Shown in pieces: positions 1 to 7,900 of a stretch of DNA of 16,585 nt; positions within the stretch are counted from its first letter, which is position 1, and the number at the start of each line of letters is the position of its first letter. Source of the stretch: JBKPDV01 sp046728075 (GTDB lineage Bacteria; Acidobacteriota; Thermoanaerobaculia; UBA5066; Gp7-AA6). The position numbers and the translations under genes were made by a program. The stretch is taken from NCBI GenBank assembly GCA_046728075.1, contig JBKPDV010000011.1, positions 1-16,585 on the forward strand. Reading direction: 5' to 3'. Below the pieces are notes generated by a model, which was given only the letters and a program-made list of their open reading frames with translations, was not told the DNA's origin and ran no database searches.

Positions 1-49
1 CGCGAACGGCGGCCGAGAGGTTTTGCTACCGGGGAAAGGCCCCCGATCT

Positions 50-230
50 TGTTGAAAACTCTCGGCTGCCGGTCGCAAGGCGACCGCCGCAGCCGAAAGT
101 CGCGCGGGGCCGTCTGCGGCGTCGCCGCTCCTCCCCGATGCACAGAGGCATCGCCTTCGTCGCGGCTCCTTGCATCCGACCCCGCGGCGCTCGCAACGCC
201 GCCTCACACCCTTTTTCAGCAGCCTGCTAG
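50..230. repeat. Possible dispersed intergenic repeat with inverted ends and internal hairpins
   Basis: The ends are TGTTGAAAA (50-58) and TTTTCAGCA (213-221), complementary in 8 of 9 positions, with a G.U pair at the remaining one in RNA. Inside are two stem-loops. At 62-96, TCGGCTGC pairs with GCAGCCGA and, inside it, CGGTCGC pairs with GCGACCG around an AAG loop. At 136-153, CGATGC pairs with GCATCG, enclosed by GCCGC (124-128) and GCGGC (162-166). From memory, sequences of the TTTTTCAACAGCCTG type recur between genes in bacterial metagenome assemblies, but only one copy is visible here. Calling it a repeat is therefore inference; the fold-back structure is seen directly. Confidence 0.45.
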
Positions 231-269
231 CCGCAAATTGGCGGCCCGAGGAGACGGCCGGTCGAAACC

Positions 270-275
270 TATAAT
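270..275 (+). promoter_or_regulatory. -10 element for the GAF/HD-GYP gene, leaderless geometry
   Basis: A perfect TATAAT is followed by exactly 6 nt and then the GTG start at 282. Transcription would begin at or within a nucleotide or two of the start codon, giving a leaderless mRNA. No Shine-Dalgarno sequence could fit between. I see no clear TTGACA-like -35 at normal spacing. Confidence 0.55.
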
Positions 276-281
276 TCGACC

Positions 282-2219
282 GTGCCTCCCAGCCAGACCG
301 GCGGATTCCGGCGCGTCCTGTACCACGGCCGCCTGGCGGGAGAAGTCCTTCGAAGGCTCTCCAACGATCCGGCGCAGGTCAAGCGGTGGACCGAGGAGTC
401 GATGTCCGTCGGGGAGAACGAGACCGCGATCGTGCTCGCCGACCCCTCTCTCTTCCCGGCCCTCGGGCAGCCGCCTCCCGCCGAGCTCGGTCCGGGAGCG
501 GAACGTATCGGCGTTCTTCTGTTAGGAGAAAACGTGGACGGGTTCCACTCCTTCTGGTCGGCCAGGATCTATTTCTCGCTTCCGAAAGAGGCTTCTGCCG
601 AGGATGTGGCCCGCGCCGTGGGTTCTCTCTTTCGAATCCTCGAGGATCGCGCTCTCTCCGCGCGGGCGCGCCGGTCGCTGGCCGAGCGCACCGGAGAGAT
701 TCACGCGCTCGTGGACGTCGGGATTGCGCTGGCCGCCGAACGCGACCGTGACCAGCTCTTGGAAATGATTCTGTCGCGGGCTCGGGCATTGACGCAGGCC
801 GATGCCGGCAGCCTCTACCTGATCGAGCCCGCGGCCGGCGGGGGAGAGGTCCTGAAGTTCGTTCGGGCGCAGAACGACTCGGTGCGTTTCGAGTTCGTGG
901 AGCGCGCGCTTCCTCTCGACGAATCCTCGATCGCCGGCTTCGTGGCGATCAGCGGCACAACGCTGAATCTTCCCGATGTCCGGAAGCTGCCGGAGGGCGC
1001 CCCCTACCGGTTCGACGACGGCTTCGACCGAAAGCATGGCTATCGCTCTCAGTCGATGCTGGTCGTGCCGATGAAGACCCCCGAGGGGCGCATCATCGGC
1101 GTCCTGCAGCTCTTGAACCGCAAGCGCCGCTCGATGCCCGACATCGGCGTCACGGCCGTGATGAAGGTCGAGACCGTTGTCTTCGAGGAAGAGAACGAGG
1201 AAATCACTGCCTCGCTGGCCTCGCAGGCGGCCGTGGCGGTCGAGAATCGCCGGCTCACGGAGAACATCCGGCGCCTCTTCGAAGGATTTGTCGAAGCCTC
1301 CGTTACGGCGATCGAGCAACGAGACCCGACCACATCGGGACACTCGGAGCGTGTGGCGCTGCTCTCCTGCGGCCTGGCGGAGCTCGCCGACCGGACGGCG
1401 GCCGGACCGTTCGCCTCGTTTCGAATCGGCAAAGAAGAGCTGCGCGAGCTGCGGTACGCCGCAGTCCTTCACGACTTCGGGAAGGTGGGAGTGCGAGAGT
1501 GGGTGCTGGTGAAGGCGAGGAAGCTGCCTCCCGGCCGCCGGGAGCTCCTGCGCTCGCGGATCGATCAGGCCATTCTGTCAGCGGCCGCCGAGGCCTGGGA
1601 GAAGGCGTCGCGCGAACACTGGACGGAGCGGCAGGTGGCTCAGGCGCTCGGCGACCGGGTCGGCCTGCTGGAGCGAGCCTGGAAGGTGATCGTTCGAGCC
1701 GACGAGCCGACGCTCCTCCCCGTGGAGATCTCCTCGGAAGTGGGGCGTCTTCGGGAGGTCCAGTTTCGGGATTCGACGGGGAGCCTCCGCAGTCTCATCG
1801 ACGAGGACGAGGTGGGTTACCTCTCGATCTCGGTGGGAAGCCTGAATGAGCGGGAACGTCGGGAAATCGAGTCTCACGTCACGCAGACCTTTCGATTCCT
1901 GACCAAGATTCCGTGGACCCCCGACCTGGCTCGCGTGCCCGAGTGGGCCTACGCACATCACGAGAAGCTCGATGGCTCCGGCTATCCACGCCGGCTGACG
2001 GCAGCCGACATCCCGCTACCGGTCCGGGCAGTCACCATCAGTGACATCTACGACGCTCTGGCTGCCCGCGACCGCCCCTACAAGAAGGCCGTGCCGAACG
2101 ACCGTGCCCTGGACATTCTTCGCTCGGAGGCCCGCCGCGGAGTGATCGATCGCGACCTGCTGGACCTCTTCATCGAAGGAAAGGTTTACGTGGAGGCGCT
2201 CAAAGCTCGGAAAACGTAA
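282..2219 (+). CDS. GAF domain / HD-GYP phosphodiesterase-type signalling protein
   Basis: Predicted cytoplasmic c-di-GMP phosphodiesterase with a sensory GAF domain, 645 aa. The first ~140 residues match nothing I know. Residues ~142-315 look like a GAF domain. The HD-GYP domain starts near 335 and keeps its metal ligands and signature: H354 (in GHSERV), H397-D398 (in LHDFGK), H532, H559-H560 and GYP at 567-569, followed by a DIYDAL...RPYK segment. Between H397 and H532 there are ~135 residues where HD-GYP domains usually have about 28, so roughly 105 residues are inserted inside the catalytic domain. The GTG start is favoured because TATAAT lies 6 nt upstream. No membrane segment or signal peptide is seen. 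The GGDEF gene 0.9 kb downstream would make the nucleotide this one degrades. Activity is inferred from the conserved residues. Confidence 0.9.
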   Translation: MPPSQTGGFRRVLYHGRLAGEVLRRLSNDPAQVKRWTEESMSVGENETAIVLADPSLFPALGQPPPAELGPGAERIGVLLLGENVDGFHSFWSARIYFSLPKEASAEDVARAVGSLFRILEDRALSARARRSLAERTGEIHALVDVGIALAAERDRDQLLEMILSRARALTQADAGSLYLIEPAAGGGEVLKFVRAQNDSVRFEFVERALPLDESSIAGFVAISGTTLNLPDVRKLPEGAPYRFDDGFDRKHGYRSQSMLVVPMKTPEGRIIGVLQLLNRKRRSMPDIGVTAVMKVETVVFEEENEEITASLASQAAVAVENRRLTENIRRLFEGFVEASVTAIEQRDPTTSGHSERVALLSCGLAELADRTAAGPFASFRIGKEELRELRYAAVLHDFGKVGVREWVLVKARKLPPGRRELLRSRIDQAILSAAAEAWEKASREHWTERQVAQALGDRVGLLERAWKVIVRADEPTLLPVEISSEVGRLREVQFRDSTGSLRSLIDEDEVGYLSISVGSLNERERREIESHVTQTFRFLTKIPWTPDLARVPEWAYAHHEKLDGSGYPRRLTAADIPLPVRAVTISDIYDALAARDRPYKKAVPNDRALDILRSEARRGVIDRDLLDLFIEGKVYVEALKARKT

Positions 2220-2287
2220 GACGGGAGACGGCCCTCTCGATTGGAAGGGAACGGGATGTTCTCGTCGTCTTCTGTCTCACGTCTCAT
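2218..2287. repeat. Weak heptamer array at a convergent gene junction
   Basis: Left arm: AAGACGG GAGACGG (2218-2231). Right arm: GTCTTCT GTCTCAC GTCTCAT (2267-2287). The arms are complementary over about 12 nt with one mismatch. The left arm starts inside the TAA stop of the HD-GYP gene, and the right arm contains the TGA stop of the reverse-strand gene (2284-2286). With only five units this is the weakest array in the window. The 7-nt spacing and inverted layout match the stronger arrays. It could act as a two-way terminator, which is inference. Confidence 0.5.
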
Positions 2288-2901
2288 GCCTCCAGCACGA
2301 TCACCTTCGTTCGCGGCGGCAACAAGCCCCGCCACTCGCGTCGTGCGCGCGCCAGTTGCGCGGAGGCCGCGAGGGCCACGAGGCGAGGAGGCGCCAGAGC
2401 AAACCAGGAGACTCCGGCCTTCTCGAGCCGGTGCCGCTCCCGGGCACTCAACTGAACCGCGAACGGGCTCTCGACGATCCATTGACGCAGGTCCGAGGAG
2501 AGGGCCGCCCGGGCTCGAGGCGCGTCGACAACGCCCTCGAGCAGGAGGGCCCGCCGGCGCCCCCCCTCTCCCTCTTGCCGGGCGCGCCGCGACAGAGGGC
2601 CGACCTCCTCTCCTCTCAGACCGGCGATGGCGGCGTGGAGGTCCTCGTCGGGCGCTCGCCAGAGCATGCGGCTGCGGGCCTCGCGCAGATAGAAGAGGTC
2701 GCGCGAGAGGTCTCTCCCCTCGGGGCAGAGAAGAAAATCGATGGATCGACGGCGGGCGAGGAAACTCGTCAGCGTGGCCGGTTCCAGGGCTCCGTCCCAC
2801 GACGGAGAGATCTCCGAGATCGCGGCGCGAGCTCGCGTCAGTGTCGGTGCGACAACACAGACTGGCACGGTCTGCGGCCGCAATCGCTCCGTCTCCCGCA
2901 T
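2284..2901 (-). CDS. Hypothetical protein, unrecognised
   Basis: I do not recognise this 205-aa product. It is called because its translation has protein-like composition: a hydrophobic VPVCVVAPTLTRARAAI stretch near the N-terminus resembling a beta-alpha start, then SFLARRRSIDFLLCPEGRDL and charged helices, and a C-terminal ~60 residues rich in Arg, Leu and Ala ending in KVIVLEA. The overlapping forward frames look like low-complexity shadows. Its stop falls in the repeat arm at the convergent junction, as with other genes here. The ATG at 2901 is chosen; an in-frame TTG at 3027 would add 42 residues of less protein-like sequence. No good ribosome-binding site is seen. A degenerate receiver-like or helix-turn-helix protein is possible, but I would not assign it. 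Confidence 0.55.
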   Translation of the reverse strand: MRETERLRPQTVPVCVVAPTLTRARAAISEISPSWDGALEPATLTSFLARRRSIDFLLCPEGRDLSRDLFYLREARSRMLWRAPDEDLHAAIAGLRGEEVGPLSRRARQEGEGGRRRALLLEGVVDAPRARAALSSDLRQWIVESPFAVQLSARERHRLEKAGVSWFALAPPRLVALAASAQLARARREWRGLLPPRTKVIVLEA

Positions 2902-3030
2902 CGGCCGATCGTCGCACAGAGTTTTTGGGGACGGCCGGTTTTTTCGGCAACACGCGTCCTCTCCGCGCCGGGGCCCAAAGGACTTAGAACGAGAGACCGG
3001 CACTTCGGACTGGGTGTCCCTGAACAATCC

Positions 3031-3040
3031 GGGTTAAGAT
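3031..3040 (+). promoter_or_regulatory. Possible -10 region upstream of the GGDEF gene
   Basis: GGGTTAAGAT contains TAAGAT (3035-3040), a good -10 hexamer. It would give a leader of about 60 nt for the gene at 3105. The same ten letters occur on the reverse strand at 9217-9208, just before the GWxTD/VWA gene. No clear -35 box is visible. Confidence 0.3.
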
Positions 3041-3104
3041 TCTTCGCCAAAGCAAAAGTGAAAGGCCCGAGAAGGGGTCATCGGTAGGCGAGGATCGGTA
3101 GCCG

Positions 3105-4343
3105 GTGCTCAAAAGCTCCATGCCCGTACATCAGTTTTCATTGCTCGTCCAGACGGCGGGAACGTTTCTCCTTTTTCTCCTCTTCCTGCTGCTCTACAAA
3201 AAGATCCGGCGGCGCGCCTTCTTCGACTGGATCGCCTCCTGGGCTTTTCTCGCGCTCGGCCTCGGGCTTTCGTTCCTGCTCACCTCCCCGCTCGAGCTTC
3301 GCGCCCTCCGCCTCTTTTCCGTGCAGGAGTCCCGGCCCTTCATTTTTCTGCTCCACGTCTGTCTTCTCGCCCACGTCGTGTTCCTGCTGAGGGGGGTCCG
3401 CCATTTTCGCGATGAGCGCGCCAGCCGCGGGCCGATGGAGCTGCTCTGGATCATTCCGGTGATCGCGATCTCCTGGTGGACGGCCTTCGAAGCCAATCGC
3501 GTTACCGGCGAGTCCGCTCCGATCGCTCTGGTTCTCGGCGCCGCCTACCTGACGGCCGCGGTGTCCTTTGCGATCATGCCCGGCTCGGCGGCGGGGAGAG
3601 TCCTCCTCTCCATTTCTTTCCTCACGTGGGGCATCGAGGAGGCGATCCTGGGAGCGGCGTATCTGCGGTTCCGGGACCCTGCGGCGATGCCGGAGGCGCT
3701 GCAGTACGCGAACCTGGCCGCGATGCTGCTGGAGATGATGGTCGGGGTGGGAGCCATCATTCTCCTCTTCGAGACGAGCCAGACGCGCCTGGCCGCGGAA
3801 ATGCAGAAGCTCGTCGAGTCGGATCAGCAGTTGAAGCAAATGGGGATCCGGGATCCTCTGACCGGCCTCTACAACCGGCACCACTTCAATGACGTGATCC
3901 GGCGGGAAGTCGCCAATGTCCGCCGGTACGGGACATCTCTGTCGGTCTTGATCGCCGACGTCGATCGGTTCAAAGAGATCAACGACGTCAAGGGCCACGC
4001 GGTCGGAGACGACGTTCTGAAGTTCGTCGCCAACTACCTCACGTCCTGCGTTCGGGAGTCCGACTTCGTCTTCCGCTGGGGAGGCGACGAGTTTCTGGTC
4101 CTGCTCCCGCGAACCGATGAAGGTTCGGCGGCTCAAAAGTCAGACGAGCTGGCCAAGCGTCTGCCGGGGATACCCGGAACGGAAGGCGTCGCGCCGGCGC
4201 TCTCGGTGGGCTGGGCCACCCACCGGATGGATGCGGAATTCCCGATGACGCTGGCGCAGGCGGATTCGCGGATGTACGAGATGAAGCTCAAGGGGAAGAA
4301 AGAGCGAGAAGAGCGAGAGCGGAATCTCCAGCGTCCTTCATGA
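3105..4343 (+). CDS. Membrane-bound GGDEF diguanylate cyclase
   Basis: Predicted inner-membrane enzyme that makes c-di-GMP from two GTP, 412 aa. Residues ~11-222 hold about seven hydrophobic segments (near 11-30, 41-60, 78-96, 112-128, 137-157, 164-185, 203-222). A short polar linker follows, then a GGDEF domain opening with DPLTGLYNR (250-258). The metal-binding DVDRFKEIND segment is present and the active-site GGDEF is intact at 326-330. RESD at 317-320, five residues before GGDEF, is a complete RxxD inhibitory site, so feedback inhibition by c-di-GMP is expected. GTG at 3105 has a purine-rich AGGCGAGG about 11 nt upstream; ATG at 3120 is the alternative. The lysine-, glutamate- and arginine-rich C-terminus overlaps the maf 3' end by 56 bp. 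The seven-helix module is not one I can name with confidence. Confidence 0.92.
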   Translation: MLKSSMPVHQFSLLVQTAGTFLLFLLFLLLYKKIRRRAFFDWIASWAFLALGLGLSFLLTSPLELRALRLFSVQESRPFIFLLHVCLLAHVVFLLRGVRHFRDERASRGPMELLWIIPVIAISWWTAFEANRVTGESAPIALVLGAAYLTAAVSFAIMPGSAAGRVLLSISFLTWGIEEAILGAAYLRFRDPAAMPEALQYANLAAMLLEMMVGVGAIILLFETSQTRLAAEMQKLVESDQQLKQMGIRDPLTGLYNRHHFNDVIRREVANVRRYGTSLSVLIADVDRFKEINDVKGHAVGDDVLKFVANYLTSCVRESDFVFRWGGDEFLVLLPRTDEGSAAQKSDELAKRLPGIPGTEGVAPALSVGWATHRMDAEFPMTLAQADSRMYEMKLKGKKEREERERNLQRPS

Positions 4344-4923
4344 GCAGGTAGACCGCGCGGGCCGGCAGGCCCATGACGTTGGTGAAGGACCCCTCCACCG
4401 TCTCGATGAACCGGGAGCCCAGTCCCTGGACGGCATAGGCTCCCGCTTTGTCTCGCGGCTCGCCGGTCGCGACGTACCAGTCGATCTCTTCCTCCGACAA
4501 GGGCGCGATGCCGACACGGCTTTGCTCGACGAGACCCGAGCCCGGAACCTCGTCCCGGCACAGCCGCACACCGGTGACGACGCGATGCCGCCGCCCGGAC
4601 AGGACGCGGAGCATCCGACGGGCGTCTTCGTCGTCGCGCGGCTTGCCGAGGATCGCGCCCCTGCAGGACACGAGCGTGTCCGCCGCGAGGATCCATCGGC
4701 CCGGGTGCCGCCGCGCGACCTCAGCGGCTTTCGCGTCGGCCAGGCGCCCGGCCGCCGCCTCAGCGGATTCGCCGTCGACCAGCGCCTCATCGACGTCGGC
4801 CTGATCGACCTGGAAGGGAATTCCGAGGGTCCGGAGGATCTCCGCCCGGCGGGGCGAGGAGGAGGCGAGAATCAGGGACGATTTGTGATTTGCGATTTCT
4901 GATTTGTGATTTGAGCCGGACAC
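4288..4923 (-). CDS. maf: Maf-family nucleoside triphosphate pyrophosphatase
   Basis: Maf proteins hydrolyse non-canonical or pyrimidine nucleoside triphosphates (dTTP/UTP type) to the monophosphate and are linked to cell-division control. Family motifs are present in order: SSSPRR (21-26), AADTLV with the catalytic-type D82, LGKPRD, LSGRRHRVVTGV, EPRDKAGAYAVQG (155-167) and GSFTNVMGLP (178-187). Length (211 aa) is normal. The first ~15 residues, including NHKSEIANHKSS, are encoded by the GATTTGT/GATTTGC repeat array, with a 7-residue echo. I see no standard start codon between the GTG at 4923 and the conserved LILASSSPRR, so that GTG is taken. The reverse-strand 3' end runs 56 bp into the GGDEF gene. 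It follows the GWxTD/VWA gene in the same direction with the array between. The identity is firm; the start is less so. Confidence 0.92.
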   Translation of the reverse strand: MSGSNHKSEIANHKSSLILASSSPRRAEILRTLGIPFQVDQADVDEALVDGESAEAAAGRLADAKAAEVARRHPGRWILAADTLVSCRGAILGKPRDDEDARRMLRVLSGRRHRVVTGVRLCRDEVPGSGLVEQSRVGIAPLSEEEIDWYVATGEPRDKAGAYAVQGLGSRFIETVEGSFTNVMGLPARAVYLLMKDAGDSALALLALSSP

Positions 4924-4971
4924 AGTCCCGGCATCCTAAATCACCAATCACCAATCACAAATCGCAAATTC
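4879..4971. repeat. Heptamer array, GATTTGC family, inverted arms
   Basis: The left arm is five units (GATTTGT GATTTGC, then GATTTCT, GATTTGT, GATTTGA; 4880-4914). The right arm is the complement (AAATCAC, CAATCAC twice, AAATCGC; 4938-4971). A spacer of about 23 nt separates them, so the transcript can form a long A/U-rich stem. The array begins right after the TAG stop of the GWxTD/VWA gene (reverse strand), and its left arm is translated as the N-terminus of Maf. The same word family recurs at 13648-13744. Confidence 0.9.
4933..4938 (-). promoter_or_regulatory. -10-like TAGGAT before maf
   Basis: On the reverse strand TAGGAT (4938-4933) is followed by 9 nt and the GTG start at 4923. The hexamer lies at the edge of the repeat arm. 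This fits the short -10-to-start spacing seen at other genes in the window, but alone it is weak. Confidence 0.3.
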
Positions 4972-7900
4972 CTACGGGTAATACCCCGAGATGGTGCGCG
5001 CCTGAAGGTTGTTCGGCTCGACTCGGACCTCGACCTTGCGCCACCGATCCTTGCCGCCGGGATTGGTCGAGTAGTAGGTCAGCAGATACTGACTGCGCAA
5101 CTCTTCGTTGATCTGCCGGTAGATGCCCTCCAGGTGCTTGGCCGAGTCGATGTAGAACGTCTGCCCGCCGGTGACCTGGGCGAGCTTGTTCAGCTTGTAC
5201 TTGACCTCGAGCTCCGCTCCGGAAATCTTGAGGCCGATGCCGTAAATCGAGATTCCCGACTTGCGCACGTACTCGAGCAGCGTGTCGAACTCGAACTTGG
5301 AGGCGGTGTCCTTGCCGTCCGTCAGGATCACGAGCACCTTCTTCCCCTTCACGCCGGTGAACTGGTAGAGGCCGTAAACGATCGAGTCGTACAGCGCGGT
5401 CGATCCTTCCGCGCGAAGGCCCGCCAGCGATCGGAAGAGCTTTTCCTTGCGGTTGGTCAGCTTGGAGAGGAGGTACGGCTCGTTGTCGAAGGAGATCGTG
5501 AAGGCCCGGTCCTTTTCCCCGAGCGTGTAGTCCAAGAACGTCATGGCCGCCTGCTGCGCTTCGGGCAGCGACTCGAGCATCGAAGCGGAAGTGTCGATCA
5601 TCACCCCGACGGTCAAGGGCAGGTTCTTCACGAACTCGAAGGACTCGACCTTCTGGATGACGCCGTCCTCGAAGACCTTGAAATTGGTGGCGGTCAGCCC
5701 GGCGACGGGACGTCCGTGGTCCGAGACAGCCGTGTAGAGCTCGACCGCATCGACCTGGACCTCCGAAATATAGGCCGGCGCGTTGACGTAGCGCAGATCC
5801 TCCGCGACCGAGCCGTCATCGAGGCTGCCGACGACCCGCACATACCCCAGAGCCTTGCTGTCTCGGATCTGCACCGTCTGCTCCCAGGGTGCCTGGTAGA
5901 GCGTCGCGACCCGCGTTTCGTTCGAGTAGAACTCGAGCTTCTGCAGGTTCTTTCCCTCGGGCACGGCGACGGCGGCCACGACCTTGGTCGGGCCGGACGC
6001 CTTCGAGCCCTTCTCGGGCGAAAGGATCCGAACTCGGAAGACCTCCTTGCCTTCGTTGACGATGTACTCGTCCTCGCCGACGGAGCGTCCGGCCTCTCCG
6101 TAGGCCACGACGCGCACCGTCTGCTTGCGGGGCAGAGGTCCCATGTTCAGGTCCGCTTCGAACGGCGGCCGCGTCTTGGTCATCATCTTGCTGCCGTTCA
6201 AATAGAAGTCGACCGCACTGACCCCGGGCGCGACCTTCGTCTCGAAACGCTGAAGGCCAGTGACGATTTCCTTGGCCACCGGAATCAAAGAGATCGCCGA
6301 GGGAACGAGCCCGGTCTCCTTCACCTTTTCCAGCGTCGCGCGCATTTCTCCGCGGGCCGCGGCTTCGGCCGGCGACGGTGCGTCCGCCTGCTCCGGAACC
6401 GTCAGGTTATCGGTGATGCGCCCCTCGGCGCTCTGGTTGCCGTCCGAAACCTTGAGGATGAGCTTGTACTGCCCGGGATAGAGGTAGCGCCGCACGGTCA
6501 GCGGGATCTTGTCCGCCTTCAGCTCGTCAACGGGGATGTCGAATCGATATTTGAAGTTGTCGATCAGGCGGTCGCCCTTGACGACCTCTCCGATGACGTC
6601 AACGTTGTAGAACCGCTCCGCCCCGAGCTCTCTGGGTTTCAAGTCCGACTTGGGCAGGAGAAGCGACAGGTCGACCCCGATCTTGTTGGCTCGCTGCTCG
6701 GGGAAACGCACGAGCTTGGACAGAGCCAGAGAGGCCGCTCCACTCGAGAGATCGGTCGTCATCGACAGGATCTGATCGACCCCCTCGGTCTCGACCGTGG
6801 GAGGCTGGAAGAGCTTGGAGACTCCGATCATCGAGAGCGGTCCCGATCCGAGCACCGACGACGTGTAGCTGATCGCCTGCTCGACCGTGCGCCAGTCGGT
6901 GCACCGGGTCTTGTCCACGCGCCGCGCGCCGGCCCCCGATCCGAGCAAGCCGCCGATGTTGCCCGCCGTCAGGATCGAGACGCCGTCTAAGGGTGTCCAG
7001 AGCTTGTAGTCCTCGATCCCCATCCGGCGGTAGAAGATCAGATAGACCTTGCTCTTGAGAGCCTCGAGCCTCTCGTAGTACCAGATCTGAATCGGAACAT
7101 AGACGTCCTCGCAGTCGATGACGATGACGGAGTCCGGCGGGCCGTTCATCACGAAGATCTTGGCGCGATCGCTGTTCAAGTTCTTGAACTGCTCCCGCGC
7201 GTAATGGACGCGCTCGCTGTAGACGCGCTGAAAATCCGTGCGCAGCCCCTGGGAGTCAATCGAACGCCGCTTCCAGAAATTCTCGATGAAGCGGTCCTTC
7301 TGGTAGTTGTCGGTGATCTCGAGGAAGACCTCCTTCTCCTGGGCTGCAATGATCATGCTGACCGTCTCGAGCCACTCCTTGTATTTCGGCTCGAGCTTGG
7401 CCGTCAGCTCCTCGACCTCCTTCTTGGTCAGCTTGCGGTGGGCCGGCGCCGGCGTCGAAGGCTTCACGCCCTGCGCCGTCGTTCCCGAAGCCGGCGCTGC
7501 CGCCGAGCCGGGGCCTTCGACGTTGATCCCCTTGGCCTTCGGATTCGACGTCGTCGCCCACTTGTCCTTCATCGCCTGCAGGCCTTCCGTCGAGATCTCC
7601 GGCGGCTTGAAGATTTGAGCGAGCTCCATCGCGGCGCCCGCTCCTCTCCCCTGACGGGCGACGATCTCGCTATAGGCACCGTAAACGTCGCAGCGGTCCT
7701 GACAGGTCGGGCAGCGGTCCCCAAGAACCGGGCGGCAGTCTTTGGCGAGGTCGTCGAAGCTCTTGCGGCAAGAATTGGGTAGGAAGACCTCCTCGTTGCG
7801 GACCGTGGTGTTCCAGAGCCGGCGGGGGGCAAGTGATTGCGGACGATAGAAGATGTAGCGGGCGCTCGTCCGGCCCGAGTTCCCCATGTTGGTGTAGATC

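Larger units (their letters stand above)
1..281. other. Non-coding, hairpin-rich left-edge region
   Basis: I see no convincing gene here. Reading frames that cross it have arginine- and serine-rich, low-complexity translations and run out of frame into the downstream GAF/HD-GYP gene. The region holds a strong hairpin at 62-96, a second nested hairpin at 124-166, and a pair of inverted ends (TGTTGAAAA at 50-58, TTTTCAGCA at 213-221). It ends in the promoter-like TATAAT at 270-275. The gene to the left of the window cannot be seen. Confidence 0.6.

Noticed and set aside
28..45. Intrinsic terminator at the left edge (CGGGG/CCCCG around a short loop)
   Set aside because: The stem is short and no T-run follows it on either strand.
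49..525. Forward open frame of 158 codons at the left edge
   Set aside because: Its translation is Arg/Ser/Pro-rich low complexity, it crosses the hairpin region, and it overlaps the GAF/HD-GYP gene in another frame.
2241..3087. Two long forward open frames (2241-2987 and 2356-3087) opposite the unrecognised reverse gene
   Set aside because: Both translations are dominated by Arg, Gly, Pro and Ser in the way expected of antisense frames in GC-rich DNA; the reverse-strand frame looks more protein-like.
5134..6990. 618-codon forward open frame inside the GWxTD/VWA gene
   Set aside because: It is the antisense of a clearly real gene; it is rich in Arg, Leu, Asp and Val with no domain signature.
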